This document shows positions 17,526-28,683 of a stretch of DNA of 64,000 nt, piece by piece. This DNA is from Roseiconus nitratireducens (GTDB taxonomy: Bacteria; Planctomycetota; Planctomycetia; Pirellulales; Pirellulaceae): positions 1-64,000 of the forward strand of contig NZ_VWOX01000001.1 in the NCBI RefSeq assembly GCF_008629675.1. The letters are read 5' to 3'. A program made the translations under genes and the position numbers. A model generated the notes under the pieces. The model searched no databases, was not told where the DNA came from, and was given only the letters and a program-made list of their open reading frames with translations. How positions within the stretch are numbered: position 1 is the stretch's first letter; each line of letters opens with the position of its first letter.

Positions 17526-18470
17526 TTAGGGCTGACCGTTCAGGTCCCACGCATCCAGCCACGTGGTCTTGCCGGGCTGCATGCCGAATTCATTTTCCAG
17601 CCGCTGCGCCATGTCCGACAGGTGACCTGCCCCGTAGAACACCGCCAGCTTTTCCTTGCCCGCGGCCAGTTCTTCCTTTAGCACTTCAAAGGCCTTGGCA
17701 TTGCGCCCTTTGATCAGGGTGTTTTCGCCGTTGGCATCGTTGATCCCCGCCGTGACCGCTTCCATGTCGACCAACTGGGTCGCCATCGCGTTCTTCATGG
17801 CCGTCGGGCGGTCGTCGCTAAACAGCGCCATCAAGACACCGACGTCGCCGCCGGTTTTGGATTGCGTTGCCAGTCCCGCACCCATCATCCGCGCGACCAT
17901 TTTCCAAACGCTGTCGCCGCGCCGCTCCAGGTCCTTGCTGAATTCTTCCGGACTCATGTCGGCGTGACGGAAGTTGGTGGCCAGGTAGTCGATCAATTCC
18001 AATTGGTATTCCAGCCCCAACATGTCCTTCATTCCCGTTTGCATCGACGCAATGATGGAGCGTCGGTTCTTCAGGTCTTCGGGGCGAATCCGGGTGCCGT
18101 CCGGGGCGACCAATTCGTAGAGCACCGTGTCGTATTTGGACAGGCGGTTGTTGAGATCTTCGTAATAGTCGGTTTCGCCGATGTGCACCACACCCACCAG
18201 GTCCACGATCGCACCGTCGTAGCGGGTTCCGGGCTGACCGGTGTACCGCACGATGGCGGTTTGCAACGCCCGCTTCTTTCCGTCCGCATCCCGTTCGATG
18301 CGCAGGTAGGACGGGTCATCGCTTTCGGCGTCCGATTCGGTCTCCGTGCCCGGCTTTTGGACGGCAGTCTTCTCGGCCGAATCGGCCACCGCGGTCTGGG
18401 CCAATGAGACGGCCGAACCGAACACGAGCCCCGCCAGTGCTCCCAGCACCAGGATCACAATCGCACGCAT
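17526..18470 (-). CDS. TraB/GumN-like secreted protein
   Basis: The 314-residue product has a signal peptide (MRAIVILVLGALAGLVFGS, then SLAQTA) and an acidic linker, followed by a TraB-type domain with GVVHIGETDYYEDLN and, near the end, FYGAGHLSDMAQRL; the paired GxxH motifs are the family hallmark and may bind metal. TraB-like domains have been proposed to be proteases (Tiki-like), but activity here is unproven. The ATG at 18470 fits the signal peptide; AAGGTG lies about 9 bases upstream. Convergent with the acyltransferase gene. Confidence 0.82.
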   Translation of the reverse strand: MRAIVILVLGALAGLVFGSAVSLAQTAVADSAEKTAVQKPGTETESDAESDDPSYLRIERDADGKKRALQTAIVRYTGQPGTRYDGAIVDLVGVVHIGETDYYEDLNNRLSKYDTVLYELVAPDGTRIRPEDLKNRRSIIASMQTGMKDMLGLEYQLELIDYLATNFRHADMSPEEFSKDLERRGDSVWKMVARMMGAGLATQSKTGGDVGVLMALFSDDRPTAMKNAMATQLVDMEAVTAGINDANGENTLIKGRNAKAFEVLKEELAAGKEKLAVFYGAGHLSDMAQRLENEFGMQPGKTTWLDAWDLNGQP

Positions 18471-19069
18471 GAAAAACACCTTTCGCAGGAGGTGGGGTTG
18501 GGTTCAGTCTTCATCGAAACGTTTCTGCCCTTCCGATGCGGCGCCCCTCGCAAAGAAGGCGGACCACCATCAGGGGCGAGCAGACCGGGGTGTCCGCACC
18601 GAAACTACCGCAAGCATAGCGCCCGCCGAGACACTCGGCAACTTGATCGCATCGCCCGCCCGGTGGATCCGGAGGTGGACAGGCGTCTCCCCCCCCTCGC
18701 AGATCTGTACGCACCGCCGCCGGTTTGGTTCTGGTTTGGGGGATTTGCCCCGACCCTGTTTCCGACGACGAAGCTCGGCGAACACCGCCTCTCTGATTGT
18801 TCAACGGGGCACTGAGGACTGACGATTGAGTGTCGCTGAGAATTGATTCGCCGCGGACCGGCGAATCTTGGTTCCAAGAATCCGGCGGTGCCGATTCACT
18901 CCGACGCCCCCCGCGGTCAAGGGCCTGCGATCGCGGGGCCGGAAGCCTCCATCCTCCCATTGTGAATCGACCGGACAGGAACGATGATGATCCAAAATAG
19001 GATTGCGTCACGGAGCGTCAAATCGCATGGCCGTGTCTCCCTTTTCTCCTTTGCCTGCCGCCTGGTTTC
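18471..19069. other. Long divergent intergenic region with a hairpin
   Basis: About 600 bases without convincing coding frames on either strand. GATTCGCC at 18845-18852 pairs perfectly with GGCGAATC at 18860-18867 over a seven-base loop; no T-run follows. The region could hide a small RNA or be a decayed gene, but nothing firm is visible. Confidence 0.5.
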
Positions 19070-19297
19070 ATGGAATTCATCGAACTGACTGGGAAAACGT
19101 TGCTTGACGTCGTCAACGAAGGCGAGATCGATTTCAAGCAGCTTCACGATGCCGGGGTGACGGGCGATTCGATCGTGCGCATCAACAAGTTCGGCGAGAT
19201 CGAATTGCGTCGCAAAACCGAATGGGCGCTGGTCGGCGGTCTGATCGGAAACTTCGAAGAACGTCTTCAAAAAATGACCGGCTTGGATTGGGTTTGA
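19070..19297 (+). CDS. Small conserved-looking protein, unknown function
   Basis: The 75-residue soluble protein begins MEFIELTGKTLLDVVNEGEID and has regular amphipathic spacing, with charged residues and a tryptophan in the C-terminal LDWV. It looks like a real protein by composition, but no family is recognised and the ribosome binding site is weak. Its last 31 bases overlap the 3' end of the convergent mfnB-like gene. Confidence 0.65.
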   Translation: MEFIELTGKTLLDVVNEGEIDFKQLHDAGVTGDSIVRINKFGEIELRRKTEWALVGGLIGNFEERLQKMTGLDWV

Positions 19298-20052
19298 AGT
19301 CCGCCTTTTCGCATCTTTGCTGCCGCGGGGCCGTCGAACTGGGCCGCCCACCGGCGCAGCCGATCCGGGCACAACCGGCCTCTGCGATCGCCGTCGCAGA
19401 CGGCACCGCGAACGGCCAGGCAGTCGGGAAACGTGTCGCGGGACTGCCGGAACCAGGATTGCAGCGTTTGAACATCGGCAAGACCAAGAGAGCCGGCAAG
19501 CGCCCACCACTGGGCATGACGCCGGATCTGTGCACCGATTGAGAGCAAGCGTTGCCGGCCGAGCAAAGCCGTGGAGCTCCCCGACGATTTCTGGAACGTG
19601 TCGATCAGAATGCGATGCATCCCGCATTCGGCGGCCAATGCAAGAATCGTTTCCGGGTCCAGGGATCCGGCGGCTTCATGGTCGGCGTAGGCCACTGCAA
19701 CCAGCTCCACCGATTCGGGCAAGGACGCGGTGAGTGTGCCCCAGAATTCACGCAGCTGGTCCGGCCGATCCAGCCCGCTGGGACCCGCTTTGGCGAATCG
19801 AAATGATCGGGGCACCGAAGCGGCGATTCGCGTCGCCAGGCCGGGTTCTCCCAGGGCGGCCGAAAGTGCCGGTCGTGGGCCGCCAACGTGCGATCGGCGC
19901 TGCAACCAGTCCGCAGCCGCGGTCCAGGTTTCCTTCGACACCGGAGCCAACGCTCCGTCGGCCGGCTCTTTCCAGTCCAAAATCGGAACGCCGGACCGGA
20001 TTGCGAGCCGGGCTTCTCGCAGGTCACGCACGCTGATCAGCCACGGGGGCAT
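19267..20052 (-). CDS. mfnB: MfnB-like (5-formylfuran-3-yl)methyl phosphate synthase
   Basis: The 261-residue product matches the MfnB (DUF556) family: an N-terminal LISVRDLREARLAIRSGVPILDWKEP (conserved lysine), RFAKAGPSGL, LIDTFQKSSGS, LAGSL and VRGAVCDG. In archaea MfnB condenses two glyceraldehyde-3-phosphate molecules to the furan precursor of methanofuran. Planctomycetes carry tetrahydromethanopterin-linked C1 enzymes, and a methanofuran-like cofactor would fit, but no other C1 gene is in this window. The ATG at 20052 gives MPPWLISV just before the first conserved strand. The gene end overlaps the opposite small ORF. Confidence 0.83.
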   Translation of the reverse strand: MPPWLISVRDLREARLAIRSGVPILDWKEPADGALAPVSKETWTAAADWLQRRSHVGGPRPALSAALGEPGLATRIAASVPRSFRFAKAGPSGLDRPDQLREFWGTLTASLPESVELVAVAYADHEAAGSLDPETILALAAECGMHRILIDTFQKSSGSSTALLGRQRLLSIGAQIRRHAQWWALAGSLGLADVQTLQSWFRQSRDTFPDCLAVRGAVCDGDRRGRLCPDRLRRWAAQFDGPAAAKMRKGGLQTQSKPVIF

Positions 20053-20213
20053 GGCTCTCGCCTTGTCGTCGTTTGGGGTCGGGGGGACTAGGCCGGGGGA
20101 GATTCCCATCGCGTTTTCCCAGGGACAACATGAAGGTTCATCGGACACGTCGGATGGTCGTTTGGGGCGGGGAAGGTTAAATTTTGGCCCGACAGATCCC
20201 TTGTTTCGATCCA

Positions 20214-21428
20214 ATGACCCGGTCCAGCATAGCCTTGGAATACGAATCGATCACCGCGATCGACGATCTTCGCCAATTCTGCGAGGAATTGGCCGATGCG
20301 CCGATCATCGCCTTTGACACCGAATTTGTTTCGGAGGACCGCTATCGCCCGCAGTTGTGTCTGATTCAGGTTGCCGCCGGTGATCGCCTGGCGATCATCG
20401 ACCCCCTCGCAATGCACACCACGGCTCCGTTTTGGGATCTGCTGGTTCAACCGGACCGCACGGTCATCGCGCACGCGGCGCGGGAGGAGTCCCGGTTTTG
20501 CTATCGCCACACGCAGAAGCCGATCGCCGGTCTGTTTGACACGCAGTTGGCTGCCGGGTTTAGCGGGATGGAGTACCCGATTTCGCTCGGCAACCTGGTG
20601 CACCGGTTGACCGGTCGGACACTTGCCAAAGGCGAATCCAGAACCAACTGGCGGCGGCGTCCGTTGTCCGACGATCAGATCCAATATGCCCTGCAAGATG
20701 TGACCGACCTGCAGGCGATGCATCAGATGCAGCTGGAGAAGATCAACACCCTTGGCCGTCTCGGCTGGCTGGAGGAGGAAACCGAGCTGCGGCAGCGGAA
20801 GGTGATCGATCACGAGACCAGTGAAAACTGGCGGAAGGTCAGCGGTTGTGCCGGGCTGTCGCCACGACAACTGGAAATCATCCGCCATCTTTGGCGTTGG
20901 CGTGAAAAGCGTGCCAGCACGCTGGATCGTCCGGTCCGCCGGGTGATGCGGGACGACTTGATGGTCGAATTGGCCAAACGCGGATCGGCCGACGTGAAAA
21001 AAATCCGCAGCATCCGGGGGATGGATTGGCGGGGCTACAGCGCGCACTACGGTGACATCGCCGCTGCGATCGAAGATGCTCTGGCGGTCCCCGACGACCA
21101 ACTGCCCCGACGACGCCGGCGTTCACGATCGGTGATCTCGCCGATGCTCAGCCAATTCCTGTCGACCTCGATGGCCTGCATCAGTCGTCAAAACAAACTT
21201 GCCCCGTCCATCGTGGGTAACACCGATGACGTGAAAGAAGTCTTGGGATACGAACTGGATCGCAAGGACGATGATGCCACGCCCAGCTTGTTGACCGGAT
21301 GGCGTGGCGAAATCGTCGGCAAGACCTTTCGCAAGCTTCTCAGCGGTGACGTGGCGATTCGTGTGGCTAACGTCCGCAAAGAACAGCCGTTGGAGTTCAT
21401 CGAGATCGACGCACCGTCGGACGGCTGA
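20214..21428 (+). CDS. rnd: Ribonuclease D-like 3'-5' exoribonuclease
   Basis: The 404-residue product has the DEDD exonuclease domain followed by an HRDC-like helical domain. The first motif is AFDTEF (D35, E37), the last YALQDVTDL supplies the tyrosine and aspartate of the DEDDy type. The middle motif reads IAHAAREESRF where E. coli RNase D has HAGSEDLEVF, so a glutamate stands where a metal-binding aspartate is expected. The family trims tRNA and other RNA 3' ends. The last about 60 residues after the RRRRRS linker are of unknown role. The ATG at 20214 is used; an upstream alternative at 20184 has no support. Confidence 0.86.
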   Translation: MTRSSIALEYESITAIDDLRQFCEELADAPIIAFDTEFVSEDRYRPQLCLIQVAAGDRLAIIDPLAMHTTAPFWDLLVQPDRTVIAHAAREESRFCYRHTQKPIAGLFDTQLAAGFSGMEYPISLGNLVHRLTGRTLAKGESRTNWRRRPLSDDQIQYALQDVTDLQAMHQMQLEKINTLGRLGWLEEETELRQRKVIDHETSENWRKVSGCAGLSPRQLEIIRHLWRWREKRASTLDRPVRRVMRDDLMVELAKRGSADVKKIRSIRGMDWRGYSAHYGDIAAAIEDALAVPDDQLPRRRRRSRSVISPMLSQFLSTSMACISRQNKLAPSIVGNTDDVKEVLGYELDRKDDDATPSLLTGWRGEIVGKTFRKLLSGDVAIRVANVRKEQPLEFIEIDAPSDG

Positions 21429-21458
21429 ACGCCGTCAGCCTTGCCGGCGTGAACCGCT

Positions 21459-23282
<1,824 letters not shown>

Positions 23283-23385
23283 CGATCTTGGGGGCGACAG
23301 AGGCAGGGACGGGGAAACGCCAAGCGGGGACGCAGCATCCTAGCAGCTGCCGGCGTGGTCTGCCCGTCCGAGGGCGATCCCGCGA

Positions 23386-25152
23386 TCAATCGGTCGACAG
23401 CGGAGTCACGGCAGGCCGGGTCCCGCTGGGTGCTGCGACTGGCGTGGCTTCCAACGGCTTGGTTTCCACGGGAGGACGAACGAACGTTTGCGCTCCCCCG
23501 GTTGCCCACGTCTGCTCACCGGAGACATGCACGCGGACGGCGAGCACGCCGGACCGAGTCTCCGGCAGCAGCAGTTCAAACTCTTCCGGCCGCTCGGCGC
23601 GGATCGGCCGTTTGATCTGCGCCAGTGTGGTTTGGTTGGGGTCGATCAACCGCTGGTCGGTTGTGTCGGCCCGGCGCTCGCCGAGTGGATGGTCCAGCGT
23701 CACGGAGCAGACGCCATCGATCGGACAGGTCACGCGCACACGGACCGGGCTGTCGGCATCATGGCCGGTGGCCGTTTCGATCTGGATCGATGCGGGTGGG
23801 TGCAGTTCCAGCAACGGATCCCCCAGCAAGCTGTACAGCGCGGCGTGTTCCCGTCGTTCGTCGGCCAATGTCACGCCGGCCGGGCTGACCAGCGTGGCGA
23901 CGCCGTCGATCATGGTTCGCAATTGGTTCTTCTCCGCCGAGTCAGCTTGATGCAGTTGTCGCAGCGTTTGCATCCAGGCTTGTCCAAGGTGTCGCGCCGC
24001 GTTCTGTGGAATTTCGTCGCGACCATAGACCGCATCGATCAGTCCCAGCGTTAGCGATGCGTTGCCGTAGGGCATGGTCACGCGGTTTCCGGCGATCACC
24101 GCGATCGGCCCGCCGTCGTGCACCAGCATCTGTTCGGCCAGGCTTTCACTTTGAGCGTCGATGGCGCCGGTGAAGCAACACAGCAAGACGGCGATGGGAG
24201 CCGATTGGGGGTCGCAGTGCAGATGCTGAAGAGATTGTCGGTCCAGCACGGGAACGCCGCTGGGCCCCGGCGGGACTCGGTCCAGCTGGTTGACCAGACC
24301 GTGCCCGGCGTATACCCAAAACCGACAACCGCGATTGAAGCGGTCGGTGATCGTTTCGGTAAAACGTTTTCGCGGATAGAACAGGTGTCCGGGGCTGCCG
24401 TAGGCGATGCTGGTGCGGACCGCGGTGGGCAGCGAGGCGGTGACGATCAAACGGGTGACCGATTCGATGGCCGCGTCGGCCAACATGCCAAAGCCACCCA
24501 CGCCTCCGACCAGTTCGACACGGTTCCGCCAGGAGGAAAAATCCTGGCTGGTTTCATAGGCCTTGATCCGCCCGATCAAGTTGCTCAGTTGGTCGGGGGT
24601 GTCGACCGGCAGGCGTCCAACGGCGGCGTCAGCCAGTCCGTCGGCGTCAAAGTCGCCGTACGGAAAGTCCGTTGCCATCGTGGGCGTGCTACCAAATTTG
24701 GCGCTGACCGTGGTCGACACGTAGTGCATCGGAACCTGGAAGTCGGGATTGGCCGTCGATCCGATCGCGGGCGCATCCCCCACCAACAGGACGAACCGAA
24801 GCGATGGCGTTTGGACGCGTCGAATTGCCTGGACGACCTGCTCAGCCGACCGAGCCGATTCGACCACCGTGACCTGAATGCCCTGCTGTTGGCGATAGTC
24901 GATCCATTCCTGCAGTGCGTCACGAAAGTGCGTCGGGCAGATCGCCACAGCGGCGGGTGCTTCTGCCGCAAGTTTTTCGGCTGCCGGATTCTCCGCTGAC
25001 GGGGCCTGGCCGAACGCAGGCGTCACGACGACCGTCCCACAGACCACGGTCAGGCACAACCAAATTCGGTGAAATGCGGCGAGATGGCTCAATCGTTTGA
25101 TTCCGTGATTTCGATCCGCGACGCGATGCAAATTCCCACTCCTGGCACTCAA
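23386..25152 (-). CDS. Secreted gingipain-like (C25 family) cysteine peptidase
   Basis: The 588-residue protein resembles peptidase family C25. A hydrophobic signal stretch (residues about 29-48, ending AFGQA) is followed by a Rossmann-like domain with FVLLVGDA and DFPYGDFDADGLADAAVGRLPV. Then comes the catalytic pair expected for the family: WVYAGHG with H284 and LLCCFTGAID with C325/C326. A beta-sandwich-like C-terminal domain follows (after about residue 450). Known C25 enzymes cleave extracellular proteins; Por/type IX export signals cannot be confirmed. The start is TTG at 25152, weakly supported. The organism group is not a classic gingipain host. Confidence 0.75.
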   Translation of the reverse strand: MSARSGNLHRVADRNHGIKRLSHLAAFHRIWLCLTVVCGTVVVTPAFGQAPSAENPAAEKLAAEAPAAVAICPTHFRDALQEWIDYRQQQGIQVTVVESARSAEQVVQAIRRVQTPSLRFVLLVGDAPAIGSTANPDFQVPMHYVSTTVSAKFGSTPTMATDFPYGDFDADGLADAAVGRLPVDTPDQLSNLIGRIKAYETSQDFSSWRNRVELVGGVGGFGMLADAAIESVTRLIVTASLPTAVRTSIAYGSPGHLFYPRKRFTETITDRFNRGCRFWVYAGHGLVNQLDRVPPGPSGVPVLDRQSLQHLHCDPQSAPIAVLLCCFTGAIDAQSESLAEQMLVHDGGPIAVIAGNRVTMPYGNASLTLGLIDAVYGRDEIPQNAARHLGQAWMQTLRQLHQADSAEKNQLRTMIDGVATLVSPAGVTLADERREHAALYSLLGDPLLELHPPASIQIETATGHDADSPVRVRVTCPIDGVCSVTLDHPLGERRADTTDQRLIDPNQTTLAQIKRPIRAERPEEFELLLPETRSGVLAVRVHVSGEQTWATGGAQTFVRPPVETKPLEATPVAAPSGTRPAVTPLSTD

Positions 25153-25232
25153 CGTGGCACCGGGAAACCGGTAAGCTCTCTACCGGTTCGCCACCCCTAT
25201 CTCAACCAATTCGTCGCCAGAACGCCAGTCCA

Positions 25233-26276
25233 ATGTCTCCCGTCCGGTCACCGCACCACCTGAAGCCGCGTGTGGCGATCACCGTGGGAGATGTGGCGGG
25301 CGTGGGACCGGAGATTTCACTGCACTGCGCCGCCATGGCGGCGGTCAACGGGAAATGCCAACCCATTCTAATCGGCCCCGCCGAGGCGATGCAGAAGATT
25401 GCCTTGAAGCTGGGGCTGACGCTGCCGCGGGTGATCACCGAAAGCGAGTGGGTGGGGCACACCGCCGGGGTGCCGCTGTTGATCGATTGTGGCCAGATTG
25501 CGACGCCGGAGTTGCGGCCCGGAAAGTTTTCCGCGGAAACTGGCCAGGCGTCGTTCGATGCGGTCGATCTGGCAATTCGACAGTGCTTGGATGGACAGTT
25601 CGACGCGCTGGTGACCGGACCGATCCAGAAAGAGGCCTGGCATGCGGCCGGCACGGGATTTTTGGGGCACACCGAATTGCTGGCCCAGCGGACGCACACG
25701 GAAGAGTATTGCATGATGCTTTCCGGCCACAGCGTGTCGTCGGTGCTGTGCACGATTCATCTGCCACTGGTCGACGCCATCGCGGCATTGTCGGTGGAAT
25801 CGATCTCACGAGCGATCCGGTTGGGCGGACTGGCGATGGAACGCAAGCATGGCCGACCGCCGCGGATCACGGTGCTGGGTTTGAACCCACATGCCGGAGA
25901 AAACGGGTTGCTCAGCCACGGCGAGGAACGCGATCTGATCTGTCCGGCCATCGCTGAGGCCCAGCGCTGGCAAGCCGAGCGGCAACTCGGATGGCAGATC
26001 GTCGGCCCGGTCCCTCCGGATACCGCGTTCACGCCTGCGATGCGGGCCCGGTCCGATGTGCACATCTGCATGTACCACGACCAGGGGCTGATCCCGCTGA
26101 AAGCATTGTGCTTTGACGATGCGGTCAACGTCACGTTGGGGTTGCCGCTGGTGCGCACCAGCGTCGATCACGGGACGGCGATGGATCTGGCTTGGCAGGG
26201 CCAAGCCAGTCCCAATAGCATGCTGTCGGCCATCGACATGGCGGTGGATCTGTGTCAGCGGCCTCCGCATCACTGA
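25233..26276 (+). CDS. pdxA: 4-hydroxythreonine-4-phosphate dehydrogenase
   Basis: The 347-residue product is PdxA, which oxidises 4-phosphohydroxy-L-threonine with NAD+ in the DXP-dependent pyridoxal phosphate pathway. Motifs seen are VAITVGDVAGVGPEI, FLGHTELLA and MYHDQGLIPLK with the metal-binding histidines, and VRTSVDHGTAMDLA near the end. Length matches the family. Start ATG at 25233. Its last 25 bases overlap the GTG start proposed for the next gene. Confidence 0.95.
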   Translation: MSPVRSPHHLKPRVAITVGDVAGVGPEISLHCAAMAAVNGKCQPILIGPAEAMQKIALKLGLTLPRVITESEWVGHTAGVPLLIDCGQIATPELRPGKFSAETGQASFDAVDLAIRQCLDGQFDALVTGPIQKEAWHAAGTGFLGHTELLAQRTHTEEYCMMLSGHSVSSVLCTIHLPLVDAIAALSVESISRAIRLGGLAMERKHGRPPRITVLGLNPHAGENGLLSHGEERDLICPAIAEAQRWQAERQLGWQIVGPVPPDTAFTPAMRARSDVHICMYHDQGLIPLKALCFDDAVNVTLGLPLVRTSVDHGTAMDLAWQGQASPNSMLSAIDMAVDLCQRPPHH

Positions 26277-27958
26277 GTTGCCACGTGCCCGCCCCGTCCT
26301 CCGCATCCGAATCCGTCGCATCCCCCGTGAGTTGGGGCGCGTGTGCCGAGTGGGGTGCCCTGATCGCTGTGTTCTTTTTGTATGCCGGTGATCCCGTCCC
26401 CGCCGTCAACGAAGCCCACTATTTGGTCAAGGCAAAGAACTTTTGGGATCCCGCGTGGTGTTCCAACGACCTCTTGGCGGCGTCGGGAAAAGCTCACGTG
26501 ACCTACTACGTGACGTTCGGATGGCTGACCCGATTCTGCTCGCTGGCGACGACCGCCTGGATCGGACGTCTGGTCGGATGGGCATTGATCGCGTTGGGGC
26601 TGCAGCGTTGTTGTCGTGCATTGCGGCTGCCAAGGTTCTATTCGCTGGGCGTGGCCGTGCTGTGGATAGCGGGGGTGGAGTACGGGAATCTGGCGGGTGA
26701 ATGGGTGATCGGGGGGATCGAGGCCAAGGTGCCCGCCTATGGGCTGGTGTTGATCGGAATGTCCGAGGTGATGCGACGCCATTGGTCCCGCGCATGGGTC
26801 TGGTTTGGCGCCGCGTCCGCCTTCCACGTGCTGACGGGCGGCTGGGCGGTGGTCGCGGCAATCTTTTCGTTCTTGGTTTGCGAACGCTGGTTGCGACCGA
26901 AGGAGGTTCCGCCGAAGCCGTTTTTCACTTGGGGGTTGTGGGTCGGCGGTGCGCTCTCGCTGCTGGGGCTGGCGCCGGCGATCTTGCTGACGATGTCGGC
27001 CACCCCGGCGGAGAGTGTGTTGGCGGCCAAAATCTACACGTACGTGCGTTTGCGGCATCACTTGCTGCCCAGTGACTTTCCCTGGTCGTGGTATTTGCGA
27101 CACGGCGTGCTTGTCGGAATGCTGCTGGTCTGGATGGGGGCGGACCGAAAACTTTTGGCGCGACGCCCGGCCGAATGGATGGCGTTGGGCGCCGTCTTGA
27201 TCGCGGGCGGTGGTCTGCTGGTGGGGACACTGCAGCCGACGCATCCGGATCTGACCGCGCGGCTGTTGCGCTACTACTGGTTCCGGCTGACCGACGCGCT
27301 GGTCCCGCTGGTCGTGGCATTCATCGTGATGCAGAAGTTGGCCGGTGTGAAAGGGAGCCCGGTCGGCGCCGAAGCGGTCGTTCCGGACAGGGCAGCGAAA
27401 ACTGGCGGTGGAGGTCGCACGCCGGTCGCGGTCGGTGCCGCCGCGTTGACGTTGCTGTTTGGGTTGGGGCTGTTCGGCTGGTCCTCCCTGCAGCGTGTGC
27501 GACTGGGGTTGCCGCCATCGACCAGCCATCGCCTGTTGGGCATTCATCCCGAGGCAGGCATTGCCGAGCAGCACCGTTCGCACGCCGATTGGGTGGCCGT
27601 GTGTGATTGGGTGCGGGTGGCGATGCCCGAAGACGAGGTGTTCTTGACGCCGCGTCATCAACAGACGTTCAAGTGGTACGCGGAGCGCGCCGAAGTCGTC
27701 AACTGGAAGGAGGTCCCGCAGGATGCCGTCGCGCTGCTGGAATGGCGGCGACGATTCGAAGAGATCTTTCCCGAGCGTTTGGGAACCACGCGGGTGAGCA
27801 TCCAATACACCATCCTGAGAGAGATTCGGCAGCGCTACGGGGCACGGTTCATGGTGGTCGATCGTCGTGTCACCGGCCAGCAATTGCCTTTGGTGAAGGT
27901 CTACCCGGTGGGATCGCAGACCAATGCCACGTATGCGGTCTATGAATTGCCGTATTGA
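26252..27958 (+). CDS. Multi-pass membrane protein, DUF6798-like
   Basis: The 568-residue protein has around ten hydrophobic helices. The early periplasmic-looking segment VNEAHYLVKAKNFWDPAWC followed by alternating helices recalls large planctomycete membrane proteins (DUF6798-type) that look like glycosyltransferase-C or oligosaccharide-processing proteins, but no catalytic motif is evident. A linker rich in Gly/Ala occurs near residues 365-390, and the C-terminal about 150 residues are soluble. Start may be GTG 26252 (overlapping pdxA) or GTG 26285. Function unknown. Confidence 0.65.
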   Translation: MSAASASLSCHVPAPSSASESVASPVSWGACAEWGALIAVFFLYAGDPVPAVNEAHYLVKAKNFWDPAWCSNDLLAASGKAHVTYYVTFGWLTRFCSLATTAWIGRLVGWALIALGLQRCCRALRLPRFYSLGVAVLWIAGVEYGNLAGEWVIGGIEAKVPAYGLVLIGMSEVMRRHWSRAWVWFGAASAFHVLTGGWAVVAAIFSFLVCERWLRPKEVPPKPFFTWGLWVGGALSLLGLAPAILLTMSATPAESVLAAKIYTYVRLRHHLLPSDFPWSWYLRHGVLVGMLLVWMGADRKLLARRPAEWMALGAVLIAGGGLLVGTLQPTHPDLTARLLRYYWFRLTDALVPLVVAFIVMQKLAGVKGSPVGAEAVVPDRAAKTGGGGRTPVAVGAAALTLLFGLGLFGWSSLQRVRLGLPPSTSHRLLGIHPEAGIAEQHRSHADWVAVCDWVRVAMPEDEVFLTPRHQQTFKWYAERAEVVNWKEVPQDAVALLEWRRRFEEIFPERLGTTRVSIQYTILREIRQRYGARFMVVDRRVTGQQLPLVKVYPVGSQTNATYAVYELPY

Positions 27959-28089
27959 TCCAGCCTCGCGTTGGGATCGATTCCCGGTCTCGCACGCCAA
28001 TGGCCCGATGGATCAGCCGGTGCCGCATTGGCCGTGCTGGTGCCACGCTGGCACTGGACGTGCCAGCCTGACGTCACTTGTCCGAAGCA

Positions 28090-28608
28090 TCAGGCGGACG
28101 GTTGATCCGCCACACGGATCTGCATCCCAATCCGGTCGAGCGCTGCTTGGACGCGTTGGCGAAACGGGGGCACGGGTTCGCCGGCGGTTGCGGGTTCGCC
28201 GGCGGTCGCGATGTCGGCCGTCGGCAAGTCCGCGGCAATGCGTTGCAGGTGGTTCTCGGCTCGACGTAGAATGGAGCGATGGTCCTGATCCGAAAGCGGG
28301 ACGGTGACCATCCGCAACCTGCGGGGCGCATCTGGCGATGTCGGTGCGGTTTGGTCATCGCGTCCGCGTTCCAAACGATGGAGTCGGCCTTGGATCGCGG
28401 AATACCGGATTCCGTCGACAAAGGCCCGGCGCAGTCGCCCCCGGTGGTCGAATTGGAACACCGGGTCCTGGTCCCAATACACGCTCATCTGTCCCCGGTC
28501 ACGAAAACCGATCACGACTTCGCATCGATCGATCCGCCATCGACCTCGGACCAACATTTGGGTCCCGTCGCGCAACAAATCTTCTCTGTCCTGCGTTCGC
28601 CTTGCCAT
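28090..28608 (-). CDS. Hypothetical soluble protein
   Basis: The 172-residue product begins MARRTQDREDLLRDGTQML and contains a beta-rich core, RGRWRIDRCEVVIGFRDRGQMSVYW, with FQFDHRGRLRRAFVDGIRYSA. The C-terminal third has an Ala/Gly/Pro linker with the repeated TAGEPATAGEP. No family recognised. Divergent from the next gene with 75 bases between starts; ATG 28608 was chosen over upstream open frame lacking structure. Confidence 0.65.
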   Translation of the reverse strand: MARRTQDREDLLRDGTQMLVRGRWRIDRCEVVIGFRDRGQMSVYWDQDPVFQFDHRGRLRRAFVDGIRYSAIQGRLHRLERGRDDQTAPTSPDAPRRLRMVTVPLSDQDHRSILRRAENHLQRIAADLPTADIATAGEPATAGEPVPPFRQRVQAALDRIGMQIRVADQPSA

Positions 28609-28683
28609 GAGTATGTTTCCTGCACTGTTTGCGGTTGCGGACGTTCGGCCCACGCCTCGCTCCGTCTTGGATTGGTAACGCCG

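Noticed and set aside
18511-19011. Minus-strand ORF in the 18.5-19.0 kb gap
   Set aside because: Arg/Pro/Gly-rich without hydrophobic core, no ribosome binding site, and competing frames of similar length on both strands.
20088-21101. Minus-strand 337-residue ORF opposite RNase D
   Set aside because: Opposite a clear RNase D with exonuclease motifs; the antisense frame has no domain.
26270-28000. 576-residue minus ORF opposite the DUF6798-like gene
   Set aside because: Its composition (Gln, Arg, His and Pro-rich) is typical of an antisense shadow of a hydrophobic gene.
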